From Symsagittifera roscoffensis (Eukaryota > Xenacoelomorpha > Acoela > Convolutidae): a stretch of DNA of 64,000 nucleotides. The translations under genes and the position numbers were made by a program. The stretch covers positions 54,666,928 to 54,730,927 of the forward strand of contig NC_087069.1 of assembly GCF_963678635.1 (NCBI RefSeq), in the 5' to 3' direction. Under the pieces are notes generated by a model. It saw only the letters and a list, made by a program, of their open reading frames with translations, did no database searches and was not told where the DNA came from. This document shows, piece after piece, positions 42,343 through 57,106 of the stretch (the stretch's first letter is position 1; every line of letters begins with the position of its first letter).

Positions 42343-45300
42343 AGAAAGTCCAGATGATGATGATATCTTCCCCTTTATCGTAGATGCAACCACTGATAGA
42401 GGACAGCATATATTTTGCAAAAATTTACTCTTAAATTTGTTTGAACCCGGAATCAGTCCATGTAAAACAGAGTTCCCAGATGTAAAAATCAAAAGACAAA
42501 TTATCGATCACTATTTGAAAGATATATGCAACTTAACACAACAATACGGAATCTACTCCATAGAATTCAGCTCACCAAACCAGAATCACAGCAAATATGT
42601 AATTCAAACAGACGACCTTGATTTAGAATTTTCAAAAGTATTCTCAGAATATATAAAAAGCATACAATATCATAACTCACAAAGAGCAAACTCCATATTC
42701 ACCAATGAAGTTCTTGCAATAATGTATAGTTATATCTCGATATTAGAAAACGAAATCCCAATCCCAAATGTCTCACCGACAGAAACATCTAAACATATAA
42801 GAGTACGACATGAAATCACACTACTCTCTAGTTTTCTAAATATAATTAAAGAAAATTTCACGAAAGATGAAGTTTCACAACATACAAAACACGACTTACA
42901 AAAAATTTTGGCATGGTTCATAATAGATTATTTCACACATAATATTGATTTAATTTCACAAGCAAGAAAAAATTTTAGACCCCAAAACTCAAACGATGAT
43001 ACTGCCATCACAGAACAATCAGACTATGTTTGGGACCCCGAATGGTCTCATCCCGCATTCATAAACTTCCCACAATCAATCTCAAGTCAAGGAATAACTA
43101 CGATATCTTATGTAAGAGATTATGTAAGAGTAATACCATTAACCATTGATGCAACACCATTAAACTATAATACATTTTTACCCGATATGCAAAATAATAG
43201 TTTAAACTCCACAGTCATACACAATGAAAACCTCAATGGAACTAGAAATCTCACTCAACAAGATATCCAGACACCATCACACTTCATAAATGAAGAAATC
43301 GTACACACAACAACTACACAACAAAGCATTTCACCGATACGTCCAAATTTAACAACACCAAGAAATACAAACCCTTCACAAACACAGGTAAACTTACAAT
43401 CAACCGTTAAACCTTCGGTTGCCCCAAAATATTCACACATGGATTATCAAACATACAGACCCATGACAATACCGTCAAAAACACGTAAAACGTTCACTAG
43501 AAACAATTTTGCAGAACATAATTATAATTACACACATAAAAACAAATTATCCTCCACGAAAAAATTTTAATAATTATACAAGATCTCGAAACTGGGATAA
43601 CCCAATGGCACAAACTAATTCAGTAAATTTTCAAACAAATTTACATCCTTCACAGGATCGTAGTGAAAAGTACCTATTTTTCAACAAAATAAAAATAAAA
43701 AACAAACATCTTATCAAATGGATTACTTATCCTCAGATGATGATTTTTTACAACCAGATATATTTGCACCATATAATCAAGAATATCGTGGACAAGGAGT
43801 ACAGAAACCACAAACAAATCATAAAATTTTTTCTCCACAACCGATAGATACGCAAAATAAACAACCAATTCAGCAACAAAACCCAATTAATACACAATAT
43901 TTTCAACCAATTCAGCAACAAAACCCAATGATCACACACTCGTATCAACCGACACAAATGCAAAATGAAATACCACTCCCATATTATCTTCAACAACACG
44001 AAATAACAAGAAATCAACTTTCAAATTTTTCTCAAATGCCAAATGCAGCAGAATCATTACAAATGACAATGAATCCATACCTTATGGGTGGATCATCAAT
44101 AATATCAAATAAACCTTTAATGGTATTCACAGGAACAGACCCTGAATATTCTGTAGAAGACTATTTAAATGCAGTAACAGCAAATTTGATTTTAAATATA
44201 GGACCTGAACCAATTAATACGCCACTACATCAAAACTGGATACATCGACGCACAGCGTTGATACAAACAACTTTAGACGGCGCAGCCCAAAAATGGTTTT
44301 CAGTATTGCCTCTAGAAATAAAATCAAATTGGAAAAGGTTTACACAAGAATTTTCAAAAATATTCGACTCCGAAAGAAACAAACAACAACAGAGAATTTT
44401 ATGTAATGAAATTCGCAGATTACCAAATGAAACTATCAAGCAATTAGCAGTACGCATCGAAACACTAGTTCGAAAAGCATATTCATTAAATACACATGAC
44501 TATAAAAACACAAAGATGACAGAAATCCTAATGATGACCTTAACACCGCAATTAAGAAAAATAGCAATAAAAAAGAGAGCATCCCATCCTTCTTCAATTC
44601 GAGAACCCGATTTAGATTTTCGAAAACTAGTAGACAAACTATAACAAGCAGAAATCACAATGAAACTCGAAGAAACAGAAAATCTGAAATTACAATATGT
44701 TAACCGAATTGAAACAAATACCACAAGTATCAACAATATACAGGAATCAGATACAGACCTCGTTGAAAAAATCACTGAAATACTCAATGTTTACGAAAAA
44801 CACCCAAACTTTAAAGGCAAACCATCTTTCAAAAAATGATGTAATTATTGCCGACGATACGGACATAGTATTTCCGAATGTAGACAAAAACAACAGGACA
44901 ATCAAAACAAACCTCAAAAAAATAAAGAACCGAATAAATCATTCTATCAATACATGAAGAAAGATCAAAATCTACCAAACAAAAATGTATACAGCAACAA
45001 CAGTTCAGGAAAACCACTTCCGAACAATACCAATTACACGAGAAATCAATCACCATATAACTCAAGTTATAGAGGAAGATCACCAGAACGAAGAAATACA
45101 CAAAATTCGTCACAAAATCATTACAACAGACCAAATAGTCGAAATAACTACTCCAGATCAAATTCAAATACAACACAATTTGTTTCTAGATCTAATTCCC
45201 AATCAAGAAATAATTACTATCCAAACAATCAATCACGAAACTCATCATACAATAGAAATAGAAACTACTCCAATAATCGGAATAGAAGTTATTCAAACAA

Positions 45301-48300
45301 CCGAAACCAGAATTATCCGAACAATCGATCAAGGAATAACTCATATAATAGATCAAACTATAACAAACCAAACAATAATTATCAAAACAGATCACGAAAT
45401 AATTCACAAAATCGACATTCAAGCTATAATAATCGTTATAGAAATTATTCCCAATCACCACACAGGAATAATAACCATTATAATAATTCTAATAATCGCC
45501 ATAGAAATAGTACACCTAAATATCAAAGAAATATAAATCAAGTACAATCAAATCCAGAAACAACATCAGACCCTCCAGGTATTGATGACACAGTAAATGA
45601 TACGTTACAACTCAATCAAATAAACTGTGGATCATCAGACTCAGAAAGTGAAACAGAAAACACTATCTCCATCAATATGATAGCAGTCGAAAATGACTAT
45701 GAACCTATTATATATGAACAACCATTTTCATCACACATATATGAAAATCAATCAGAACTCCTTCACAATTATTATATTGAACCCATCCATTCCACACCGA
45801 CGACGCAAAAAACTAATGGAATTAACACTACAAATCAACCCAATGAGAATGACAAAACAAAATGCTTGATTACAAATCACATCTATCAAAATATACAAAA
45901 AGAACAACCCAAAGAAAAAATTTGGACAATACCATTTCTCTTAGAAAGTCCAAGAAACAAAGAATTTCAACCACCAGATCTTGAAATTGATTTTTTAATT
46001 GATTCAGGAGCAGAATCAAATATGATAAACATTCCCACATGGAATGAAATAAAAACCTTACACCCAAAATTAACACCTCTTGAAACCTCCAGTAAACTAG
46101 CAACAGCACAAGGATCAACATTGGTAAACTATGGAAAAATTCAATTGTTTTTTCTCCCCACAAGAACAATAGAGCAAAATAAAATTTTAACTAAACCATT
46201 TAAACAAATATTCCATATCACTGATATTAAACACAATATCATTGGAATACCATTTATCTCTAAATATATACCAACAATCAACATATTAAACAGTAAAATA
46301 CTAATCAAAGATAAATATACAAAAACAAAAGACACATCCCTCACATTTTTTCAAAGATTAAATAAACAACCACCATTCTTTTCAAAATTCTATCCAATAT
46401 ATAACCAACAAAGAAAACACTTGAAACCACTATCAGGAAACATATACAATTTTTCAAAAAAACAAGTTGACCAATATGATAAAAAACAAAACAAACAACA
46501 ACTCTATATGTCAGATTTTGAATTCAAACCTATCCATAAGTTTTTCAAAATCACAATTTCATCCATAAAATATTTGAAAAACTCGAATTCAGATATTATA
46601 TCTCTACATGTATACAACAATACACCCTATCAAGTAACATTACCTTTAGGACTTTTAGGCTATTGCGAAACCATTGCTACAATATCACCAATACACGAAA
46701 AAGCATATCGCGTAAATAATATACTCCAATTATTAGATATTTGTCAATCCACAATTCTTAATGAAGAATTATCCATAAATAATATAATAAGTAACGAAAA
46801 AAGAAACACGGATTATTTCACAAAAACTCCATATTTCAAACCTACATTCAACATAAGTAACTACACAGAGACTCAACAGAAGTTTTTAACAATGTTTAAC
46901 TTTCAACATTCACAAATAACACAAGACGAATTTGATAAATTAGCCAAACAGCTAATAAAATATTCATCAGTCTATGCAGCATCTAAATTTGATGTTGGCA
47001 AAATCAGTTCATCACTACATCTCCCATTAAAACCTGACGCAGTTTTCAAAAAACAAAGAGCAAGTAAAGTACCAATTCATTTACACGATAAAGTGAACAG
47101 ATTACTTGATATTTTAGAACAATACAACATTATATCACCAGTAAATAAAGAAGAACAACCAAAAGGTAACACATTTATCAACCCTGTTATCATTCTAGCC
47201 AAAGGAGAATCATTAAAAATCGTTCTCGACGCTAGATACCTCAACTCACTCATAGATGAATCAAAGTGTAATTGGCCTATTGAACCAATACAAGTTATTT
47301 TAACAAAAATAAACGGAAAATACTTTACAACCGCAGATATGAATAGTGCATACAATCAAATGCCATTAGATGAACAATCGCGACGCTTAACACAATTTGT
47401 TATTGGAAACCAACAGTATGAATTCAACCGCTTATTCTATGGAATATCCATAGGACCAGCAGCATTTTCAGGTTTTATGAGCAAAATTTTTTGACCACTA
47501 ATACTCAAGAAAAACGCAATCACCTATTTAGACGATGTTTTTATGCAATCACAGACTAAAGAAGAAATGTTCAATGTTTTAGAACAATATCACCAAATAC
47601 TTCAGAACGAAAATCTGAAGGCCGCCTCCGATAAATCACACTTCTTTTTGACAAGAGTTAAATTCTTAGGACATAATATAGAAAGAAAAACAATCACTCC
47701 ATTAAAATCACGCATTGACGCTATTCAGAAACTCCAACCACCGACAAAAAAAAAGAAAATCCAAGAATTCCTTGGACTGTTAAACTTTTTAAGCAAATAT
47801 GTTTATAAAATGCAATTATATCTAAGACCATTCTATAATATACTTAGACAACAAAATAATTTTGAATGGAATACAGAACATCAAGCACGATTTGAAGAAA
47901 TAAAGAAACTCTTAACTGAACAAATTTCAAACACAATTCCAGATTCAAATCAACCATTTTATGCAATGTGCGATGCTTCGAACTTTGGCATCGGCGCAGC
48001 GTTATTACAATCACATAATGGTACAAACAAAATGAACCTTATATCAGCAAATGCTCGATTATTCACTCAAGCAGAGCTAAAACTCTCAACCCTAATGAGA
48101 GAATGTACAGCCATAATCTATACACTTACAGAATATGAATTTCTGATACTTGGATCAAAACATCCAACAGTTCTATTCACAGATCACAAACCAATCATTT
48201 TTCTCTTTACTCAAAAATCCAACCCAAATCACCGAGTTTACAGATTTCAATTAATTTTAATGAAATTTCCAAACTTACATATAGTTTGGACAGCAGGAAA

Positions 48301-50557
48301 GAATCTTGCATTACCAGACACATTAAGTCGAAATACGCCACCGGAATTACTTACACGTAAAACCACAGTTGAAATACCCAAAAATATAAAATTCTACCTT
48401 GCAAAAAACGAAACATCACCCCGACTAGAATGCAAATATGCAGTAAAAACTGACGTTGAACAATCACAGATAAACAATCTACAACACTTCCCACTTTATT
48501 TAGATTGTCAAAATAAACACTATGAAGTTGACCTACTTGGAACATCAACTTTTAAACCAATCCCATATTCACAATGGATAAAAAATAACACCCAACAAAA
48601 AAGAGTAAAACAACACTCGCATAAAAAAGACCTTTTTCCACTAATTGAAAAAGAAAACCTAACTGATAAAATAAATTTATCAGGACCACAAACAAACGAT
48701 TCAAAATACACAATAAATCAAGTATTTGACCTCCATGACCCACTTGATACAATTCCTTTATCTAAATTAGAAATAGAAAACATTTTTCTCCCCCCAACAG
48801 AAACAATTACAATTTCAACATTGAAACAATACCAAAATCTTGACCCAGTAATTAGACAACTAAAATCATGGCACAAATATAAAACTAAACCCGTCAAGGC
48901 AGATACAACTATTTTAGGAAATAAAACACTCCTCCGATATTTTCGAAAATTCAATAATACAACAAGTAACGAAAACACAGACCTTCTAGAATACAAATTA
49001 AATGAATCTACAGTTCCCTGTCTCCCTCTAAGTATGATTCTCATAGCTTTTAATATTTCACATACACAAAATATTAAAGTACACTCTGGATCAGAGAAAA
49101 CATATCCAAATTTCATACAAAACTTTTATTTCCCAAATGCACCAATTTGGATAAAAGTACTATGCAATGATTGTATAGTATGTCAACTAAATAAACCTTA
49201 TCCAAATCAAAAACAAATAGCACAAAAACAAGATTTTAAAGGACAAAGTTTGTACTTTAACCACCGTATTTCATTTGATACAAAAGGACCAATTTCACCC
49301 TCATCCGAAGGAAACTCCTACATTATGGTAATTGTTGACGCGTTTACACATTATGTAGCACTTAGCCCAGTACCACATTGTAACGCTTATTACGCTTACA
49401 CAACACTCTATGAACACTGGATAGCCAAACTCGGACTACCAGAAATTTTAGTTACAGATAACGGTACAGAATTCATAAATAATGAAATCATCACACTATG
49501 TCATTTATATAACATCAAACACAAACCACGTACATCTCACGCACCTTGGACAAACGGCTTAGTCGAAGGTATGAACCGTTCACTACAAGAATATCTTAGA
49601 TGTATCATCAATGGAAATGATACAAGATATACTGAATGGTCAGCAGATGTAAAACTATTTCCCTTAGCATATAATTCACAAATCACGACAACTCTAGGAA
49701 TGTCACCATATGAAATGGTTTTTAACCAAAAGCCACGCAAACCAATAATGTTTACAGCAAACTCTCATAAAAACGCACAAGGTTATTGTCAACCAAGTAA
49801 AGACTCAATTTGTTATAACCTACCTTTACATACACACGATGAAGATCATTTTCATCACCCACAAATTCTTAAATTAGCCTCCGGTACACACACCGAATGG
49901 ATTTTAAACAGAGATAAAAAACACAATGAAATTTACCAAAAAGTAACAAAAAAGTTGTTACAAAGGCAAAACATTAATGAACAAATAAATTCACGCTTTA
50001 CACCAGCCTCCGATTTAAAAATTGGAACATTTGTTTTAATACCCAATTTTAATAATCAAAAAGGAATTTCTAAAAAATTACAACCCCTTCGTAAAGGACC
50101 ATACCAAATAATTGCAAAACCCACTGATGTCACATATAAAATCACCGACTCAGACAAAAAAGAAATCGTTCAACACCGAAATAACCTATTACCTTATTAT
50201 CCAAAAGAATACGCACTCCTCGAACTAACTCAATTATATTCTTTTACAGGTTTAAAAGTTATTCAAAATGACCCACATACGGAAAATACAACAAAGGAAC
50301 AAAAAGATTTTCACCTCAAAAACCAAATAACAAAATCAACCACCACAAAAAACAATACAAAAAATCTAGATCAAAATACATCTCAAAAAGAAAGAAAAAA
50401 TAGAAAAAGGACAGAACAAATAATACCCCAAGAACAAATCGACAAATCAGAACATAGAGAGTCTTCACGACTTAGAAATCAACCACGTAAAAATTATAAA
50501 TTATTCATCCCACAATCTAAAATATTAAAGAAAGTCGAATTTCAAAAACAACCTTAA
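42317..50557 (+). pseudogene. gag-pol: gag-pol, right copy, broken
   Basis: Starts at ATG 42317 with the intact N-terminal matrix-like region that is frameshifted in the left copy. Lesions: a loss of about 5 nt near 43545, a 1-nt loss in a T run near 43676 (the two shift out and back into frame), TAA at 42-44 of line 44600 (44642-44644), TGA at 44837-44839 in the zinc-knuckle Trp codon, and TGA at 47492-47494 within RT just before the YLDD region. The domains otherwise match the left copy: protease DSGAESN near 46000, YLDD near 47530, integrase DDE at about 49280-49570. It cannot yield the full polyprotein. Several changes are C-to-T or G-to-A type. Confidence 0.88.
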
Positions 50558-51138
50558 TTTTGTATTTCACAGTCATAGACCTTTGAATTTTCATTTTTCA
50601 AAATAACATGCTGACAAACACGCAGCGATTCTAGTTCATAATTAGCCAATAGGATTCATCCAATCCGTCACTTTCTCTAACTCTAACACAGATCAACTAG
50701 ACGAACGATATTAAACTCCAGGCATATCTATAACTATAACTTTCCGACCTCCAGGTCAAAAACAAGCAAACCATTCAAACTTGAAACTAAAATAAATATC
50801 ACCATAATATCATAACCCTCCCTTATCTAATAAACCAAAGATCAACAATATTTCCCCAACTCAGACCTCAAATACCCCCCAAACAAATATGTTAAGTTAG
50901 CCTAAAGTAAAAGAACGACCATTTTAATTAGCCTAAAGTATAAAAATCTCAAAAATACCCCAGATCATTTGACAAATGAAAATAAAGACAAAGAAGACCT
51001 CCCGATCACCATAAAAATTGCCCCCAACAGTTTTTCACAAAACTCAACCCACTTGTCAAAAAACCAATAAATAATCCGACCACACTTGAAAATTGCCCCA
51101 GACAACAAAAAATATTCGATCAAGAAGTCATTTCGTAA
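50558..51138 (+). other. Gap between pol and orf76, right copy
   Basis: No ORF. TTAGCCTAAAGTA is repeated about 30 bp apart (near 50896 and 50929), as in the left copy. It may hold splice acceptors for downstream ORFs. Confidence 0.45.
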
Positions 51139-51369
51139 ATGCTTTTCTCTCAATCAGTCACTATAATTATCACAAACCTCAAACAATTTTTTACGATACT
51201 TAAAACTTTTCTAATATTTCTTTTTGATATCTTTGAATCTTTTGTAATAATCTTAATCATTTTTTGCAATATTTTTTTAATTTTCTATTCCCTATTTGAA
51301 CTATACCTCCAGCTTTCAAAAGCTATTGACTATATCCACAGGTACGATTCACAAAACTTATCTAAATGA
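51139..51369 (+). CDS. orf76, right copy
   Basis: 76 codons, full length and hydrophobic (FVIILIIFCNIFLIFYSLFE), with the same RYDS.NLSK end. The TGA overlaps the next ATG (ATGA). Confidence 0.62.
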   Translation: MLFSQSVTIIITNLKQFFTILKTFLIFLFDIFESFVIILIIFCNIFLIFYSLFELYLQLSKAIDYIHRYDSQNLSK

Positions 51370-51552
51370 TACGAACGATTTTTAGTAGAACAGATATTTT
51401 TTAACTATTTGTAATTTTTATAACATTTCTATCATCCCTCATCTTGACAATATGCAAATGTATAAAAAAAGCAATCATCACATTCGCCCTAGCAACAATT
51501 CTCCTAATTCTTTTTTTAGAAGAATACTATAATAAACATAAACTTTTTCACT
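51366..51552 (+). pseudogene. orf62, right copy, early stop
   Basis: The ATG is retained in the ATGA overlap, but a TAA at 51402-51404 stops it after 12 codons. Downstream sequence still encodes the two hydrophobic segments. Confidence 0.6.
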
Positions 51553-51554
51553 AA

Positions 51555-52694
51555 AAGAATAGACCAAAAAAGCTATCAAAAATTGCTACCCAACAGTCAC
51601 AAAGTCAGTCTTCACCGACATCATCCCAAGATAACCCAACAACACCTTCAACTACCCAAAATCCTCAAACATCTACACGAATTTCCTTTCAAGATAACCC
51701 ATATACTTTTGAAGAACGACACGCACGCTTATCTGAACCACTAAAACCCGTTCAACGGCAAGCACCTTTAAGTGACCCAACATATAATCTATACCCAACA
51801 CTACCACCAGAACTAAGTAGAATACGATATCCTAGTCAAAACCAAAACACAATCGAAATAAATAGACAAATTATACATCCTCGAAGAAATAGAAATTTTC
51901 AAACTCCCCGAGTTCATTTTGAAATACCTCAATCCCCATCACAAAACACTCCAGAAAACCCCACTGGTATCTTACCAGAAACCCCTACACTTCTTTCACA
52001 ACGTAGCACCTCAAGCCTACCCTCAAATTACTTAGGTTCAACACCAACATCTGAACAAATACGTGAAAATCCCTTCAATCCCCCAAACCAAACATCACGA
52101 CTACCATATTGGACAACACATTCATTCACACAAGGTGAATCAAATATAACCAATGACCCAATAGATATTTCTTCAGATACAACATCCTCATCACTACCGG
52201 AAACACTATCACTACCATCAACACCATCAATTAGCCAAATTTCACCGACACCTTTTAACTTAAATTTTCCAAATAATCTCGACGCAAGATATCGAGAACA
52301 ATCATCAACAACTTTTCCTTTAAGACTAGATTGGAATACATTTACAGTACCTCCACCACTATTTGGACAACACTTAGAAAGTAATCGATTCCACAACTGG
52401 GCACTCAATAGACTACAATATCGACAAGACATCCACGACGATATTCGTGAACACAATATACAAATACTCCAACAAAATAGTTTACAATTAAAGTTTGAAA
52501 TCACAGTTAAATTAAACAACATTACTCAACATCCCTATCCATTAAACCCACCAAATATAACAGCTCAATCACTACCACCACCATTTATAACAACTGAAGT
52601 AATATATAAATACGACAGATACACCAAAAAGACAATTGGTTACATCACATTTTATAACCCATATTCAGGATTATCATACACATGTATATTCTAA
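51555..52694 (+). CDS. ORF379, right copy, no ATG
   Basis: 379 codons open from just after the orf62 stop to TAA at 52692-52694, again without any ATG. Aligns throughout with the left copy, including the C-terminal YNPYSGLSYTCIF. Keeping a long frame without a start in two diverged copies argues for a spliced leader exon. The env ATG (52682) lies inside its last codons. Confidence 0.68.
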   Translation, partial: KNRPKKLSKIATQQSQSQSSPTSSQDNPTTPSTTQNPQTSTRISFQDNPYTFEERHARLSEPLKPVQRQAPLSDPTYNLYPTLPPELSRIRYPSQNQNTIEINRQIIHPRRNRNFQTPRVHFEIPQSPSQNTPENPTGILPETPTLLSQRSTSSLPSNYLGSTPTSEQIRENPFNPPNQTSRLPYWTTHSFTQGESNITNDPIDISSDTTSSSLPETLSLPSTPSISQISPTPFNLNFPNNLDARYREQSSTTFPLRLDWNTFTVPPPLFGQHLESNRFHNWALNRLQYRQDIHDDIREHNIQILQQNSLQLKFEITVKLNNITQHPYPLNPPNITAQSLPPPFITTEVIYKYDRYTKKTIGYITFYNPYSGLSYTCIF

Positions 52695-55301
52695 ACTTAT
52701 TAATTTTTCTCCAACTCCTTTTTCTAGTATTCTCAAATCAAAACATAAACCCTTCCCCCCGCACAGGACCACAAGATTTATTAGTAACACATTACGATTG
52801 TGAAGAAAACGAACAAAAAACACTACACAAATATGCAATAAATCAAGTATCACAATGCGAAACAGAACCACAAGCCATAGAAACTACAAATGTAATCGCA
52901 ACACTTTACTCAAAAGCCCGAGCAACAACAGTTATCGGATATAAATTCACAGCAACATTTTCCGAAAAGAAAGTACATTGTTCACAAGTCTCAAACGGAA
53001 ATAAAAACCGACTTGACCATGAATCATTCTACCAGAGTAATATCGAACGACTTTTACATCTCAATCCCGAAGATTGTAAAAACGAGTTACTCCGACTAAA
53101 TATCACAAAAAATAAAAACACAGATAGAAAGTTAGTATATTTCCAAGTTTTTTCAGATTCTGTACATCAAGCAGAACTTGAAAGATATCAAGGACATATA
53201 AAATTAGATGAAAAGTACCCATATAACGGCGCACACGGACGATTAACCTATGACATGCACGATAAACACTGGATACCACACATTGGTATAAATAACCCAT
53301 CAAACTGCAAAGCAGACACAAAAAATAAAGGATACCAAGAAATAATGTTTTTCGATTGGAAAATACAACTCGAAAAAATTCAATTCACACGAGATTTATC
53401 AGACAACACAATGATCTATCAAAGAATTAGATTACCTTGTAAAAATGATCAAGGTTATTGCGACCCGACAACACGAACACAAGCAACAATTGTTTGGTTC
53501 CCCGAAGACACATGTACAACATTTCAAGTAGCAAAAATACACGCTCGTATGATAAAATTTCACGAAAAATATTTTATACAATCAATACCATATGAACAAG
53601 TAAATCCATTACGAAGAATAAGTTCTAATTTTAGAAACATTCCCAATATAGAAAATAAATTAACACGTTTTTAAATATACCAAGAAACAGAACTTGCATG
53701 TAAATACAGAAACCCACTTCACAAAACAAAATACTCCGAAATACTAGTTGAATACGAAAAAGGATTCGACATGACCACTGGAAAAACAAAAGTCGACCCA
53801 TACGCCACAAGTCATCCTCCAAATGAAGGAACATCATACATACCAGTTCATTTTCAAAAAAATACAGGTCAACCTGGTGGACATCTAAAGCCCCAAGACG
53901 ATCAAAGCACACGTTTACAAGAACTATCACTAATGAATAGTACATATTTCGGTAATATCCACTATGATATTCACTTAGATATGAAATTAGACTACACGAT
54001 TAGCCGAATTTTTCAAGAAATGTCACACTCCGAATTAGAAACACTACACCAACTATGCGAATTAGAAAGAACACAAATATTACAATCACTTGCACTAGCA
54101 GTATTAAAAATACCCTACGCAGGATATTTACTATCAGGAAATAGATCAAATTTTTTAGACTACGGAGGAAACATTTTATGGTTTTATACTTGTACCAAAA
54201 AAGTATCACCACTATACGTTTTTGAAGACAAACGATGCTATAAAAGAATACCTATCTTTTTATAAGAATAAAGTACATTTCGTTGACACACTTTCAAGAA
54301 GAACCTATTTCTGGGATACCGCAGTCCCATGTGGATCAGAAAATAGCCACAATGTAGTACAACTAAACCCTGATGAAGATAAATATTATCTTCTCACCCC
54401 ATATCCCACATTAATGCAATCACTCAAAAAGTTTTCACCAGAAAGCATTCGCGCTATCGCTCGAAACCCAAATATAGACTTACAATCATTAGGAATATAC
54501 TCAAAATCAGATATTCAACATCACATTAGAACACAACAATTCCAAGAATTATTAACACAAATGGACAAAATACAAAGACAATCAATTGACCAAAACTTAC
54601 GCAAACTTGCCGAAACCGCAGGATTTGCAGACATTTATACGCAAGACTATAGCGGATATTTTAAAGACATTAAAGATTATATATATCTAAACGGTGAAAA
54701 ATACCGTCCCCAAGATATATCACCTATCAATATTTTTAGCTTTGTTACACTCAAGAATGAAATTCTTGATTTTCTAGGATGGCCCTACTACATCTTAGAA
54801 AAACTGACTATTTTATACGCAATGTTTAACTTTATTGGATTTCTTTTTTCACTCTTAAAAGGAATCTATAACACATGTGCTATACACACACAAGTCAATA
54901 TACAAGCAAGTGTAGCACGCATACTATTTGCAGGATTTTTTGGAATTTTTTCTACATCAATAAACAAAATTCTTTTAGACGCACAAATAAAAGAATACAA
55001 CACAAAAATAGCAACAAGACAGAACACATACGACGAAGAACATAACAATGTAGACACAACGCCTACAGCACCACAGTTACCACCCCTACCACATAACCAT
55101 CCACTATCCCTAGTCCCACGTAATTTTCGAAATTTAGCAATAACACATAATCCAAATTTTAGACCAACCATATCACAAAGTCCCATCCAACATATAATGA
55201 CACACCACTCACAAGATGAAAATACTTATGAACAAATTATAGAACAACCCCATACCACCGCTTTTCAGTCTCAAAATAATAATTTTTTTAGCCCACGATG
55301 A
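52682..55301 (+). pseudogene. env: Envelope-like gene, right copy, broken
   Basis: Homologous along its length to the left env. A CAA-to-TAA stop lies at 53672-53674 and one extra T in the run near 54260 shifts the frame; both are before the membrane segments. The tail keeps PTAP and the ATGA overlap with orf601. Confidence 0.75.
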
Positions 55302-57106
55302 GCCGACAACTTGGATCCCTACACCGTTCAAATTCCCATCCAACCAACCTCACTACTCCAATTACAATAATACCACTTTTTGCTTTCCCGCCACCCGATT
55401 TTCCAACCAGTAATGTAACATCAGGCATGAATTCCGACACTAATTCACACATCTCAGTTTTATACTCCACATCACAACTCAATAACCCGAATATTGAAAC
55501 CCCCGATGAATTTGCCGACTCTGAACCATCTCCATCCAATAATTTTCACACCAACCCCTCAATTTTTTCCCAACCCCCTTTTCAACCAATACTACCAAAT
55601 AACCCTGTCCCCACCAATTCTACACCCTCTTATGCTTCCCAAGTCACTCCAACCTATTCTTCACTTCATTCAGACCGATCATCCAATTCTCCAGATACAC
55701 CCCAAATCTCCCCAGAACTAGATAATTTTATTACATTACAACAACAACCCTACCACCTTGACACCCCCACCATAAACCAAATTTCATCCACAATAGATTC
55801 ATCCAACCCTCCTACCCCTACACCCTCTTCAATTTATACCGAATCATTACCACCATCATCCACATCTACTGAATCTTCACTCAGCACTAATAGAGCTTAC
55901 CGCACTTTTAAAAGAAAGTTCCCCAACCATCCTTTCCCAGCAAAACCAGGAACAGCCCGTGAATATATAAATCATCCAAATCACACTAACACAAAAGAAT
56001 TTTTAGCTATCACTTTACCCTCATTTCCACAATACACCTTAAACACCCCTCACGACACTAACGAAACACGTAGCTTTGTAGACGAACACGTTTTAATGCC
56101 TACCCTTCCTTGGACCTCATATTATCATTTTACTAATCCCCTTTGCTTACCTTTATCTAACACTCACATCGATATAGAACGAAATAAGGACATGCTATAT
56201 CGACTCACTACACCACTAACATCTAGACAATTTACTTACATCGGATATAAAAAATCAGTAAAAACATACACTGCACCCCGAGCTAACGAATATACGCTAG
56301 AATATTACGATCATAACATCATCAGAACTAACCAAGATCAATTCTTAGACGATGACCGCTTCGCTAACCCACAAATCACAGAAAAATTTTTCATTAAAAC
56401 ACCATATGTATTTACACTTAATATCTTTGATCGCAAATTTGACCACATCATTTCAGAAGCACTAACAGACACACAAGCCTACGAAAGTTTTAAAGAACGC
56501 TTCCAAATATTTTCACTAACCTTTCATTTCCTTGCACCACATGAAAGAGATTTGCACTGCTCACACGATATTATGTTGCGCACTAAACAAACTCACACAT
56601 ATACATATTATCGTTTTATCCAAAATCACTTCGACCTACACACTCCCTCCAGACAACCACACCACCGTTTTCAATTCATCAACTCCAAATACACCTCACC
56701 ATTCTTTCTTAACTTCACATATTGCATTAAAAATACTAACCTTCATGGTATTCTTCGAAATTATGATCCCATAACCCAAATGTATATTTTTTGTCCCATC
56801 ACCAAGACCTTCAACGCAGAAGAATCCGGACCCTTCCTTATCCCACACGAATTTGTTCAACCTATAAAAATCCCCATTTTAGAATTCATCCACAACACTA
56901 AATTCAATCACAAATTATATAATCTAATCCAAAACACACCTTATGAGTTTGCAGTTGGCACTGAAGAACTAACCACCATTAAAGCACTTCAATTGCTTTG
57001 GCCACTGCTTCAAACTAAAAATATCATCCGCATCTTAGCTAAATTACTAACAACTTCAGATCTCATCCACGACATCTTCCCTCACGGTTTCTTCCCCGAC
57101 GACTAA
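55298..57106 (+). CDS. orf601, right copy (602 codons)
   Basis: Full length and open. The Ser/Pro/Thr-rich first third varies more, with small in-frame indels; the C-terminal two thirds is more conserved and ends FPHGFFPDD. It is intact although gag-pol and env in the same copy are broken. No recognised domain. Starts within the env stop (ATGA). Confidence 0.8.
   Translation: MSRQLGSLHRSNSHPTNLTTPITIIPLFAFPPPDFPTSNVTSGMNSDTNSHISVLYSTSQLNNPNIETPDEFADSEPSPSNNFHTNPSIFSQPPFQPILPNNPVPTNSTPSYASQVTPTYSSLHSDRSSNSPDTPQISPELDNFITLQQQPYHLDTPTINQISSTIDSSNPPTPTPSSIYTESLPPSSTSTESSLSTNRAYRTFKRKFPNHPFPAKPGTAREYINHPNHTNTKEFLAITLPSFPQYTLNTPHDTNETRSFVDEHVLMPTLPWTSYYHFTNPLCLPLSNTHIDIERNKDMLYRLTTPLTSRQFTYIGYKKSVKTYTAPRANEYTLEYYDHNIIRTNQDQFLDDDRFANPQITEKFFIKTPYVFTLNIFDRKFDHIISEALTDTQAYESFKERFQIFSLTFHFLAPHERDLHCSHDIMLRTKQTHTYTYYRFIQNHFDLHTPSRQPHHRFQFINSKYTSPFFLNFTYCIKNTNLHGILRNYDPITQMYIFCPITKTFNAEESGPFLIPHEFVQPIKIPILEFIHNTKFNHKLYNLIQNTPYEFAVGTEELTTIKALQLLWPLLQTKNIIRILAKLLTTSDLIHDIFPHGFFPDD

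Noticed and set aside
51366-52694. Stop-codon readthrough from orf62 into ORF379
   Set aside because: The two are in the same frame in the right copy only. In the left copy they differ by one base with further stops between, so readthrough cannot be the general mechanism.
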